Source of the DNA: G965216905 sp965216905
Lineage (GTDB): Bacteria; Actinomycetota; Acidimicrobiia; Spongiisociales; ZC4RG35
Assembly (NCBI GenBank): GCA_965216905.1
Contig: OZ244213.1
Coordinates: 1,116,001 to 1,180,000, forward strand
DNA: 64,000 nt
Direction: 5' to 3'
Every line of letters starts with the position of its first letter. Position 1 is the stretch's first letter. The position numbers were made by a program, and so were the translations under genes. The notes beneath the pieces are model-generated. The model had not been told where the DNA came from and searched no databases. It worked only from the letters and a program-made list of their open reading frames with translations. Below, piece by piece: positions 56,653-64,000 of this stretch.

Positions 56653-57448
56653 CGCGACCACCCGCATCCTGGAGGACTGCCTTCGCTACTGGATCAACAC
56701 CGGCCTGTCCGGCGACACGGCCAAAGAGATGCGGCGCGAGCTGGCGCAGCATCTCGAGGAGGCGGCCGCCGACGGCCGCACCGCCGAATCGGTGGTCGGC
56801 TCCGACATCGCCCGCTTCGCCGAAGAGTGGGCGAACGAGTATCGGCCGCGTTCCGACCGGAGCACCGGGCAGTGGGTCGACATCGCCAGCGGGGCATTCG
56901 ACGCTCGCCGGACGTCGCGCCGAACGGGTTGGCTGTACGGGCTGGGGGCGGCCGCATTGGTGGCAGGGGTCATCGTGGGATCCATGTTCTCGACAGGAGG
57001 TGAAACGGTGGGTATGGACGAGTGGCGTTGGTTCTGGACCGTGCTGGCGGTGGTGGCAGGGGTGGCCGAGATCTTCACGGCCGGTTTCTTCCTGCTGCCG
57101 ATCTCGATCGGCGCCATCGGCGCGGCGATCATCGCCTGGGCCGGCATCGACCCGGCTGCGCAGTGGCTGGTGTTCTTCGGTGTCACCGCGATCGCCTTCG
57201 GCTACCTCCGCCGTTTCGCACAGCGTCAGGACATCTTCCAGCCGAGGGTGGGTGCCAACCGGTGGGTGGGCGCCCGCGGCATCGTCGTCGAGGCCATCGA
57301 GCCGGACCGGTCGCGTGGCCTGGTCCGCGTCGACGGGGAGGAGTGGCGAGCCACGTCGGATGGCGGAGAAATCCCGAAAGGTGCCAGAGTCACCGTGAAG
57401 GAAGTCACCGGTTCGAAGATGGTGGTGGTCCAGATCGAGCAGTCCTGA
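56645..57448 (+). CDS. HAAS-like/NfeD fusion membrane protein
   Basis: A 267-residue protein. The N-terminal ~70 residues (LEDCLRYW, AKEMRRELAQHLEEAAADG) resemble the helical domain usually encoded next to PadR genes. Then come a TM helix (about 97-115), a further membrane block (128-185) and an OB-fold like NfeD (RGIVVEAI...VDGEEWRATS). NfeD domains normally pair with SPFH proteins, and one follows. The domain combination is unusual. Confidence 0.85.
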   Translation: MTDATTRILEDCLRYWINTGLSGDTAKEMRRELAQHLEEAAADGRTAESVVGSDIARFAEEWANEYRPRSDRSTGQWVDIASGAFDARRTSRRTGWLYGLGAAALVAGVIVGSMFSTGGETVGMDEWRWFWTVLAVVAGVAEIFTAGFFLLPISIGAIGAAIIAWAGIDPAAQWLVFFGVTAIAFGYLRRFAQRQDIFQPRVGANRWVGARGIVVEAIEPDRSRGLVRVDGEEWRATSDGGEIPKGARVTVKEVTGSKMVVVQIEQS

Positions 57449-57486
57449 GCGATCCACCCACGAGTCAGACGACACAAAGGAGCAAA

Positions 57487-58497
57487 ATGGGAGCACTGCT
57501 ACCGCTGTTCGGCATACTGTTCATCGCCCTCGTGGCGGTACTGGCTGCCGCCATCAAGATCGTCCGCCCGTTCGAAAAGGGGCTGGTCGAGATGCTGGGG
57601 AAGTACCAGAAGACGGTCGACTCCGGCCTGAGGATCATCGTCCCGTTCGTTCAGACCCTGATCAAGGTCGACATGCGCGAACAGGTGGTGGACGTCCCGC
57701 CGCAGGAGGTCATCACCAAGGACAACGTGGTCGTGACCGTCGACGCCGTCATCTACTACGAGGCCACCGACCCGGTGAAACTCAAGTACAACGTCGGCAA
57801 CTTCCAGCTCGCCGTCACCAAGCTGGCACAGACCAACCTGCGAAACGTGGTCGGTGACCTCGAGTTGGACGCGGCCCTCACCTCGCGTGAGGTGATCAAC
57901 GCCAAGCTGCGACAGATCCTCGACGACGCCACCGACAAGTGGGGTACCCGGGTCGTCCGGGTGGAGATCCAACGGATCGAACCGCCTGCCGACGTGACCG
58001 AGGCGATGCACCGCCAGATGAAGGCCGAGCGCGATCGGCGTGCGGTGGTCACCGAGGCCGAGGGTGAGAAGACCGCCCGAATCCTGAAGGCGGAGGGGGT
58101 CAAGGCACAGAACATCCTCGAAGCCGAAGGTGAGGCGGAAGCGATCAAGCGAGTCGCCGACGCCAACCGGTACGAGAAGCTGACGGTCGCCGAAGGTGAG
58201 GGACAAGCCATCGAAACCGTTTACCGGGCGATCCACGAGGGCGATCCGACGCCCGACCTGATCGCCATCCGCTATCTGGAGACGCTGAAGGGCGTCGCCA
58301 ACGGCAAGGCGACCAAGATCTTCCTGCCCCTCGACACCAGCGGGGTGCTCGGAAGCGTGGCCGCCATCGGCGAGATGTTCAACGGCACCGGCCCCGAACG
58401 GGTTTCGGCCGGCTCGACAACGTCCACGGCGCCCGAACGTCCCCGGCCCGACCCGACCACTCGTCGCCCCGGACCACCTCCGGCGCCGGAAGCCTGA
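57487..58497 (+). CDS. SPFH/stomatin-like protein (QmcA-like)
   Basis: A 336-residue protein with an N-terminal membrane helix (about 5-25), an SPFH/Band 7 domain (GLVEMLGKYQKTV to RIEPP) and a coiled coil (EAEGEKTARILKAEG region). It ends in a Pro-rich tail. It should form membrane microdomain scaffolds with the NfeD-like partner encoded just upstream. AAAGGAG precedes ATG 57487. Confidence 0.95.
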   Translation: MGALLPLFGILFIALVAVLAAAIKIVRPFEKGLVEMLGKYQKTVDSGLRIIVPFVQTLIKVDMREQVVDVPPQEVITKDNVVVTVDAVIYYEATDPVKLKYNVGNFQLAVTKLAQTNLRNVVGDLELDAALTSREVINAKLRQILDDATDKWGTRVVRVEIQRIEPPADVTEAMHRQMKAERDRRAVVTEAEGEKTARILKAEGVKAQNILEAEGEAEAIKRVADANRYEKLTVAEGEGQAIETVYRAIHEGDPTPDLIAIRYLETLKGVANGKATKIFLPLDTSGVLGSVAAIGEMFNGTGPERVSAGSTTSTAPERPRPDPTTRRPGPPPAPEA

Positions 58498-58514
58498 GCC
58501 CACCGAGCAATCAT

Positions 58515-58546
58515 CCGGACCCCGTCCCTGCCGGGACGGGGTCCGG
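58515..58546. terminator. Bidirectional hairpin terminator
   Basis: A perfect 14-base stem (CCGGACCCCGTCCC and complement) with a TGCC loop between the convergent SPFH and DUF2510 genes. Confidence 0.85.
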
Positions 58547-58551
58547 CATCC

Positions 58552-59037
58552 TCATTCCCGGGTGTGTTCCGTCCAGGCCTTGCCATCCCACCAGCGCAGG
58601 ATGTCGCCAAATGGATCGTCGGGATCCGGGTACCAACCCGCTCGGGGGTCGATCCCCCGGGGGATCCGCTTGACCGGCTCCGACACCGGCTCTCGCCGTC
58701 GGGCCGGCCGCTCGTATGTGTGCGGCACTTCAGCCGCCGATGACGGAACTCGTTTCGCCCCCTCGGCCGGGCTGGGAGCCTGAGTCGGGGCCGCACTCGG
58801 CTCGGATTCGGCTTCGCGCCTGGCCTGCTGACCGGCTCGCACCGCCCGCACGATCAGACGGATGAACCCGAGGGCGAGCAGGCCCATCCACAGGAGCACG
58901 ACGACACTCAGGATCGGCTCGCTCTGCCCGCCCGGGTCGGCCCGCATCACCTGGCCCGCCACGAACACGAGCACGATCGTGCCGAGGATCAGACTTCCGC
59001 ACCCGGAGCCGACATTGGATCGACGATCAGCCGCCAC
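58552..59037 (-). CDS. DUF2510-domain membrane protein
   Basis: A 161-residue protein with two hydrophobic helices (about 14-30, 43-62), a disordered linker and a C-terminal DUF2510 motif (AGWYPDPDD...LRWWDGKAWTEHT). The start is GTG 59037. DUF2510 is common in actinobacterial membrane proteins and its role is unclear. It lies three bases after the preceding lipoprotein gene. Confidence 0.88.
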   Translation of the reverse strand: MAADRRSNVGSGCGSLILGTIVLVFVAGQVMRADPGGQSEPILSVVVLLWMGLLALGFIRLIVRAVRAGQQARREAESEPSAAPTQAPSPAEGAKRVPSSAAEVPHTYERPARRREPVSEPVKRIPRGIDPRAGWYPDPDDPFGDILRWWDGKAWTEHTRE

Positions 59038-59040
59038 GCT

Positions 59041-59589
59041 TCACCCAGCCCTTCGATCGAGAGACGCCACCGTTGCCTCGACCTCCGTGGGAGTCACCGG
59101 CGCATAGAAGACCAGAAAGTACCGATCACATGGGTCGGTTCCGTCTTCCTCGAACCACGCCACCACCCACGTGCCGTCCTCGAAGGGGCCGGCCACGCCC
59201 CGCGCCCCGTCGATCGACACCTCTCCCCGCTCCCCCGGCCACTCTTCGGGGGGCAACGAACCCCGAACGAAGGCCATGGCGAGTTCGCCGTCGGCATTCA
59301 GCCATATCTTCGAAACGGTCCCGGGGATGGCGGTGTACGCGTCGCGACTGACATCGTCGGTTGGGGCCGTACCGGGTTCGACCGCGGCCGGGAACGTCCC
59401 GACGTCGTATCGGATCGGGCCACAATCGGGGACCGTGGAGGTGGTCGTGCCGGCGACCGTGGTCTCCGGCGACGCGGTCGACTCCACCGCCGCCTCGACG
59501 GACGAGACCGGAGCCGTGGTGCCGGCCGGCTCCTGGGCACAGCCGGCGACCAGAAGCGGAACCGTCGATACGAGAAGCAACGTCTTCAA
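59041..59589 (-). CDS. Putative lipoprotein
   Basis: A 182-residue protein with a lipobox (VPLLVAGC, Cys17) and a Thr/Ser-rich linker, then a small beta-rich domain with two Cys. It starts at TTG, which is unusual but gives a complete signal peptide. Probably co-transcribed with the DUF2510 gene. Function unknown. Confidence 0.75.
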   Translation of the reverse strand: MKTLLLVSTVPLLVAGCAQEPAGTTAPVSSVEAAVESTASPETTVAGTTTSTVPDCGPIRYDVGTFPAAVEPGTAPTDDVSRDAYTAIPGTVSKIWLNADGELAMAFVRGSLPPEEWPGERGEVSIDGARGVAGPFEDGTWVVAWFEEDGTDPCDRYFLVFYAPVTPTEVEATVASLDRRAG

Positions 59590-59675
59590 GACCCGGCCAG
59601 GCTACCCCCGATCGAACCGACAGCCGGTTGCCGGCCCTCGTAGGATCGACGGGGCCCGGCGAGGGAGTGCCCATC

Positions 59676-60818
59676 GTGGATCTCAAGGCGATCGCGCAGT
59701 CTGCCTACGCGTCCGTCGACGCCCGGTGCCGCGAGCTCAGCCGGTGGCTGAAGGAACACCCCGAAGTCTCCCTGGAAGAGCGCCGGGCCAGCGCCCGGAT
59801 CGCCGACCTCATGGAGGATCTCGGCTGGCGCGTCGAGCGCGGCGTCTACGGCGAGCAGTACGGGGTGGCGGCCCGGCTCGGAAGCCGGGGACCGGAGGTC
59901 GTGATCTGCGCCGAGTACGACGCGCTCCCCTCGATCGGCCACGCGTGCGGCCACAACATCATCGCCGCGGCGGCCGTCGGTGCGGGTGCGGGATTGGCGC
60001 CGGTCGTCGACGAGTTGGGCGTGCGTGTGACCGTCTTGGGAACGCCCGCCGAGGAACACATCGGTGCCAAGGTGAACATGATCGAGGCAGGTGCTTTCGA
60101 CGACGCTGCCGCCGCCATGATGATCCACCCGAGCACCCAGGATGTCGTCGACCCGACGATCATCGCCATCTCGCACCTCGACGTGTCCTTCCACGGCAAG
60201 GCCGCGCATGCCTCTGCCCACCCCCAGCTCGGCGTGAACGCCCTGGACGCCTTCGTCCAAGCGTACGTCAACATCGCCACCCTCCGCCAAGCCCTCTACC
60301 CGACCGACAAGATCCACGGGGTGCTGAACCACGGCGGCGAGGCACCCAACATCATCCCCGAGTACACCCACTCGTCGTGGTACGTCCGCGCCGCCGACCG
60401 CGACCGCCTCGACGAGGTCGTCACCCGATTTCGAGCGGCGTTCGAGGCGGCCGCCGTCGCCACCGGATGCGTCGTCGACTTCGAGCAAGTCGGGAACACG
60501 CTGGACGAACTCGAGAGCAACCCGGTCCTGGTCGAGCTGTTCGCCGCCAACAGCCGTGAGCTGGGACGGCCGATGCGCCGGGGCCACCAACTCCCCGAGG
60601 ATCAGACCGGCTCGACCGACATGGGCAACGTGTCCCGAGTCGTCCCGACCATCCACCCCATGCTCGACATCGGGTGCTACCCGATCGTCAACCACCAGCG
60701 TGAGTTCGCCGAACACACGGTGAGCCCGCAAGGGGAGCAGGCGATTCGAGACGGCGCGGTGGCGATGGCGTGGACCGTCATCGACCTCGCCATGGGAGAT
60801 CACTGGAACGAGCTGTGA
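59676..60818 (+). CDS. M20-family amidohydrolase (AbgB-like)
   Basis: A 380-residue metallopeptidase-like amidohydrolase. EYDALPSIGHACGHN carries the metal ligands, GTPAEEHIGAK the Glu pair, and FHGKAAHASAHP the dimerisation-domain His. It resembles p-aminobenzoyl-glutamate and peptidase-like amidohydrolases. GTG 59676 follows GAGGGAG by eight bases. Confidence 0.92.
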   Translation: MDLKAIAQSAYASVDARCRELSRWLKEHPEVSLEERRASARIADLMEDLGWRVERGVYGEQYGVAARLGSRGPEVVICAEYDALPSIGHACGHNIIAAAAVGAGAGLAPVVDELGVRVTVLGTPAEEHIGAKVNMIEAGAFDDAAAAMMIHPSTQDVVDPTIIAISHLDVSFHGKAAHASAHPQLGVNALDAFVQAYVNIATLRQALYPTDKIHGVLNHGGEAPNIIPEYTHSSWYVRAADRDRLDEVVTRFRAAFEAAAVATGCVVDFEQVGNTLDELESNPVLVELFAANSRELGRPMRRGHQLPEDQTGSTDMGNVSRVVPTIHPMLDIGCYPIVNHQREFAEHTVSPQGEQAIRDGAVAMAWTVIDLAMGDHWNEL

Positions 60819-60899
60819 GCGGCGACCGACGGGCGGTCAGGCGGAGGGCGTCGCGAATCGTTCCGCCCGGCGGCAACCCGATCGGATGGCTTCGGTCGA

Positions 60900-62435
60900 T
60901 CAGTTCGCTGCGTATGCGCGCATGAACCCGTCGCGGCTCCCCACGTAGATCCTTCCGTTCCACACCACTGGCGTGGACTCGATACAACCCCCGGCCGCCG
61001 GAGTCAGATCCCAGACCGGTGTCGGGACGTCCGGGCGGGCCAGAGAGTAGGCCCGCAGCTCGGCCGATTCACAGGGCGCGACCAGCAGCATGTCCTCGAT
61101 GACGACCGGCGACGACCAGGTGTGGGGCCCGACCTCGTCCTCGAACGTCACCGCACCGGTCGCGGCATCCACCACGAGGAGCTGCCCCGTGTGGGTCGGC
61201 ACGTAGACATACCCGAAGGCCAGCGCCGGAGTGGCCCAGATCCCCCCATCGCCACTGCCGACCGGCGGCACCGGCACGCTCCAGATCAGCGGGTCGTCGG
61301 CCGCATACGGATCCAACTTGAGAAGCTGGCCGACCTCTTCGCTCCGGGCCGTGCCCCGCTCCGCCTCGACCGCGATGTACAACATGCCGTCTGCGTCCAC
61401 CACCGGCGACGCATCGATGTCGTCACCCGCCCAGAAGTCGAAAACGATGGGCGCCTCACCCGTGTGGATGCGAGCGATGTCGACACCGACCACCCTGCCG
61501 CCGGAGTTGGTGAAGTAGGCACGGTCATCGAAGACCGCCACCGAAGACTCGATCGATACGTTCTGACCGACCTCGGCGATCAGCTCGTCGGTCCAGCCCG
61601 GCATCTGAACGAGGACCTCGGGGTCGACGGCCACCAGCCCGTCGTCGTCGAACGTCCGGTTGAGCAGGATGGCGAAGAACCAGCCGTTCTCCCCTCCCTC
61701 ATACATCACGTCGTCGACGATGACCGGGTTGGCGTCCCAGTCGTTGTTCCAGATTCCCGGCACGGCGGCGGCATCGAGGGACCACAACTCCGTCGGCTCC
61801 GGACGGTCGAGGGCGATGATCCGCAGCTTGTCGTCGCGTGATCCCGTGTACACGAGGGGATGGCCGTCGGGATCGATGGTGACGGAACCCTTGATGATGT
61901 CGCCAACCGGGAACGGTGGTCGGGTGGGTGTGCCGGTGGCGGCATCGAGAAAGTGCACTGCCTTGTCGTATGCCCCGAACACCAGCTCGGTCACCCCGTC
62001 AGGGCGTTCCCAGATCGCCGGCTGACCGGTCCAGCCGGTGCCACACCAGAGGGTGGTCTCGCCGGCGACGGTCGATCGCCCACACAGTGGATCCTCCTCG
62101 GGGAACCGCCAGACCTCGGCCGGCGCAGACGGCGGAAAGGGCCCGGTGCCGTAGTAGGTGCGGGTCGGGTTTCCCCGGAACATGGTCACGCCGAGCGTCG
62201 ATCCCCACGGCTCACCCACTCGGGCGGCGGGAAGCGGTGCGGTGGTCGTGGTGGTGGCGGCCGGCCGGGTGGTCGTCGACGTGGGAGCGGTGGTGGTGAT
62301 CGCGGTGGTGGGCGGTGGCGTCGCCGCGGGAGCCGGTTCGACGACCGGCCGACGAACCGCGAAGGCGGCGGCCCCGACCATGGCGCCCACCATCAGCACG
62401 GCGACGAGTGCGCCGACGAGCCGACGCCTCAGCAC
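60900..62435 (-). CDS. Secreted PQQ-like beta-propeller protein
   Basis: A 511-residue protein with an N-terminal hydrophobic anchor or signal segment, a Thr/Ala-rich linker and repeated blades (IWERPDGVTELVFGAYDKAVHFLDAATG and others) of a PQQ-like propeller. A binding-site role is possible, but no quinoprotein catalytic residues are certain. GTG 62435 overlaps the CapA-like gene stop and gives a start within the operon; a longer frame to 62495 is less likely. Confidence 0.85.
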   Translation of the reverse strand: MLRRRLVGALVAVLMVGAMVGAAAFAVRRPVVEPAPAATPPPTTAITTTAPTSTTTRPAATTTTTAPLPAARVGEPWGSTLGVTMFRGNPTRTYYGTGPFPPSAPAEVWRFPEEDPLCGRSTVAGETTLWCGTGWTGQPAIWERPDGVTELVFGAYDKAVHFLDAATGTPTRPPFPVGDIIKGSVTIDPDGHPLVYTGSRDDKLRIIALDRPEPTELWSLDAAAVPGIWNNDWDANPVIVDDVMYEGGENGWFFAILLNRTFDDDGLVAVDPEVLVQMPGWTDELIAEVGQNVSIESSVAVFDDRAYFTNSGGRVVGVDIARIHTGEAPIVFDFWAGDDIDASPVVDADGMLYIAVEAERGTARSEEVGQLLKLDPYAADDPLIWSVPVPPVGSGDGGIWATPALAFGYVYVPTHTGQLLVVDAATGAVTFEDEVGPHTWSSPVVIEDMLLVAPCESAELRAYSLARPDVPTPVWDLTPAAGGCIESTPVVWNGRIYVGSRDGFMRAYAAN

Positions 62436-63517
62436 GGTGGCGCCCCGGTGAGCCGTGGCCGGCCCGATTCCTCGATGAAGGCCGGGATCAGACACGCCGT
62501 CACGTCACCCGCCGGTGTGATCACCACTCTTCCGATGGCGGTGGTGGCGCCTGCGTCCGACAGCCGCGGCCAGATGAAGTTGCCGAGCGTCCAGAACACC
62601 GGAACACCGTCGACCACCTCCACCGCCCCCAGCCGGTGAGGGTGATGCCCGAAGATGACATCGGCACCGGCGGCGATCATCGCTTCGGCACGGGTGCGGT
62701 CGTCCGGGTCCGGCTCCTTCTCGAGTTCGCGTCCCCAGTGGATCGACACCACCACGACATCGGCGACCGCTTCGGCGGCCTCGACCGCCGCGACCATCAT
62801 CTCGGTGTCGTCGCCGCTGGCCATGCCGGGCGTGTCATCGGTCGCCAGCCACCCATCCCCGGGAACCACGCCTCCCATCCCGAGGACCGCCACCGTCCAC
62901 CCGTCCACGTCCAACAGCGCCGGGGCGTACGCCTCGGTGCGGTCGGCCCCCACGCCGACCGGTTCGATCCCGGCCGCTCGGGTGTTGTTCCGCCCGTCGA
63001 GAAGCCCATCCGGACCCCGGTCGCGGCTGTGGTTGTTCGCCAGGTTGGCCACGTCCACGCCATGTTCTCTGGCGACGGGGAGCGCCGCCGGGTCGCACCG
63101 AAAGCTGAACTGCTTGTCGAGCTGGGTGCCGGCGTCCGTGGGCGGACACTCGAGGTTGATGACGGTGAGGGAATCGTCGAGAAAGATCCCGTCGATTCCG
63201 GCGAAGGCTGCCTCGTAGCCGACCTCGTCGAACGCGGGGATGTAGTCGGGGTCGAAATTGACGTCACCGACCCCCTGGATGATCAACGTCTCCGGTGACG
63301 GCCTAGTGGTGGTCGTCACCGGTTCGGTCGTGGTGGTCTCGAGGAACGTCGACGTGGTCGTCTCGAGGAACGTCGACGTGGTGACCCGAGTACCGGAGAC
63401 GGTGGAATGGGCTGCCAGGGCCCCGGCGGCTCCCGGCGTCCGCGCCAGCGCGAACGCCGTCGCCCCGGCCAGCAGCCCCAGCGCGGCGCCCGCCATGGCT
63501 ATCCGGCGATCAATCAT
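62429..63517 (-). CDS. CapA-family protein (poly-gamma-glutamate type metallophosphatase fold)
   Basis: A 362-residue protein with an N-terminal hydrophobic segment, a Thr-rich linker and a calcineurin-like fold. GDVNFD, NLECP, NLANNHS, SIHWGRE, GHHPH and TLGNFIW are the metal-site motifs of the CapA family. It may act outside the membrane in capsule or polymer metabolism. The next gene (propeller protein) is coupled to it. Confidence 0.9.
   Translation of the reverse strand: MIDRRIAMAGAALGLLAGATAFALARTPGAAGALAAHSTVSGTRVTTSTFLETTTSTFLETTTTEPVTTTTRPSPETLIIQGVGDVNFDPDYIPAFDEVGYEAAFAGIDGIFLDDSLTVINLECPPTDAGTQLDKQFSFRCDPAALPVAREHGVDVANLANNHSRDRGPDGLLDGRNNTRAAGIEPVGVGADRTEAYAPALLDVDGWTVAVLGMGGVVPGDGWLATDDTPGMASGDDTEMMVAAVEAAEAVADVVVVSIHWGRELEKEPDPDDRTRAEAMIAAGADVIFGHHPHRLGAVEVVDGVPVFWTLGNFIWPRLSDAGATTAIGRVVITPAGDVTACLIPAFIEESGRPRLTGAPPC
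63330..63377 (-). repeat. Two 24-bp direct repeats in the CapA-like linker
   Basis: Two adjacent copies differ by one base and encode the repeated STFLETTT in the Thr-rich linker, an in-frame duplication. Confidence 0.85.
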
Positions 63518-63640
63518 GAGTGCGATCGACCATGGGGGTAATCAGGCGATGGTTGATCCCGGCCACGGGCCGAGACTAAGGGAGTGGCGAGCGGATGGCC
63601 TCACTTGCGTCGCGCATCCGGCCGACCCGGCCCCCTCTGG

Positions 63641-64000
63641 TCAGAGGATCTGGCTGAGGAACAGCTTGGTCCGCTCCTCGCGGGGGTCGGTGAAGAAGTG
63701 CTCGGGCGTCCCGACCTCCACGATCTCGCCATCGGCCATGAAGACGACCCGGTCGGCCACCGCCCGGGCGAAGCCCATCTCGTGGGTGACGCAGATCATG
63801 GTCATCCCGCCTTCGGCCAGCTCCACCATCACGTCCAGAACCTCTTTGATCATCTCCGGGTCGAGGGCAGACGTCGGCTCGTCGAAGAGCATCACTTTGG
63901 GTCGCATCGCCAGCGAACGGGCGATGGCCACCCGCTGCTGCTGGCCACCCGACAGCTGCCCGGGGTACTTGTAGGCCTGTTGCGGAATGCCGACGCGCTC
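63641..64000 (-). CDS. Polar amino acid ABC transporter ATP-binding protein (partial)
   Basis: The C-terminal 119 residues of a GlnQ-like ATPase; the 5' end lies beyond the window edge. The signature LSGGQQQR, Walker B VMLFDEPTSALD and H-loop VTHEMGFA are seen, with the usual ADGEIVEVGTPEHFF end. It energises uptake of polar amino acids. Confidence 0.95.
   Translation of the reverse strand, partial: ERVGIPQQAYKYPGQLSGGQQQRVAIARSLAMRPKVMLFDEPTSALDPEMIKEVLDVMVELAEGGMTMICVTHEMGFARAVADRVVFMADGEIVEVGTPEHFFTDPREERTKLFLSQIL

Noticed and set aside
60900..62495. Start of the propeller gene at 62495
   Set aside because: It would overlap the CapA-like gene by 67 bases; GTG 62435 makes a seven-base coupling overlap.

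Overview
The window is high-GC bacterial DNA packed with genes, with many GTG starts and 4-8 base start/stop overlaps. Several features point to the Actinomycetota: an AfsR/SARP-type BTAD regulator, a DUF2510 protein, a HAIR-like HspR operator in front of clpB, and a near-leaderless PadR promoter. A member of the Acidimicrobiia is my best guess, but that is inference. I saw no rRNA, tRNA, CRISPR array, insertion sequence or phage gene.

Bases 1-33,000 mix housekeeping genes with an unusual set of protease and signalling genes. Four subtilases (S8) lie at 228-1670, 4246-6003, 8442-9791 and 18323-19525. Three CHAT-domain (caspase-like) proteins lie at 1667-4207, 11577-13662 and 26917-28887. Each CHAT gene has a tightly coupled partner: a membrane-anchored compact subtilase, an LCAT-like lipase, and a STAND-type NTPase with a membrane helix and SH3 domain. 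The third CHAT protein is itself fused to a SIR2-like domain. These three modules look like signal-triggered proteolytic or cell-death (conflict/immunity) systems and are the most interesting content. Between them lie adenine deaminase and phosphoribosyltransferase (purine salvage), an ABC exporter, uracil-DNA glycosylase, a VOC protein, and an operon pairing a tandem UDG-fold protein with an amidohydrolase. A large CHASE/PAS hybrid histidine kinase precedes the SIR2/STAND module.

Bases 31,000-49,600 hold a CHRD protein, an ABC-2 exporter divergent from the AfsR-like regulator, an ArsR/SRPBCC cluster with an AT-rich operator, exonuclease III, a VWA lipoprotein, and a histidine kinase fused to a degenerate EAL domain. 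Then come a C26 amidotransferase, an S66 carboxypeptidase, a flavodoxin-like reductase, an ECF sigma factor with a membrane partner, a secreted-protein gene broken by an in-frame TAG, and a DUF1778/GNAT toxin-antitoxin pair.

Bases 49,600-64,000 are mostly core genes: clpB, endonuclease IV, mscL, a multi-pass membrane protein, a PadR - NfeD - SPFH operon, an M20 amidohydrolase, a beta-propeller protein, a CapA-like protein and the end of a polar amino acid ABC ATPase gene. Strong hairpin terminators follow mscL and the SPFH gene, and another separates 8364 from 8442.

The DNA contains two apparent gene lesions: a +1 frameshift at about 11829-11841 in the second CHAT gene and the amber codon at 47960-47962. 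Either could be biological or a sequence error.
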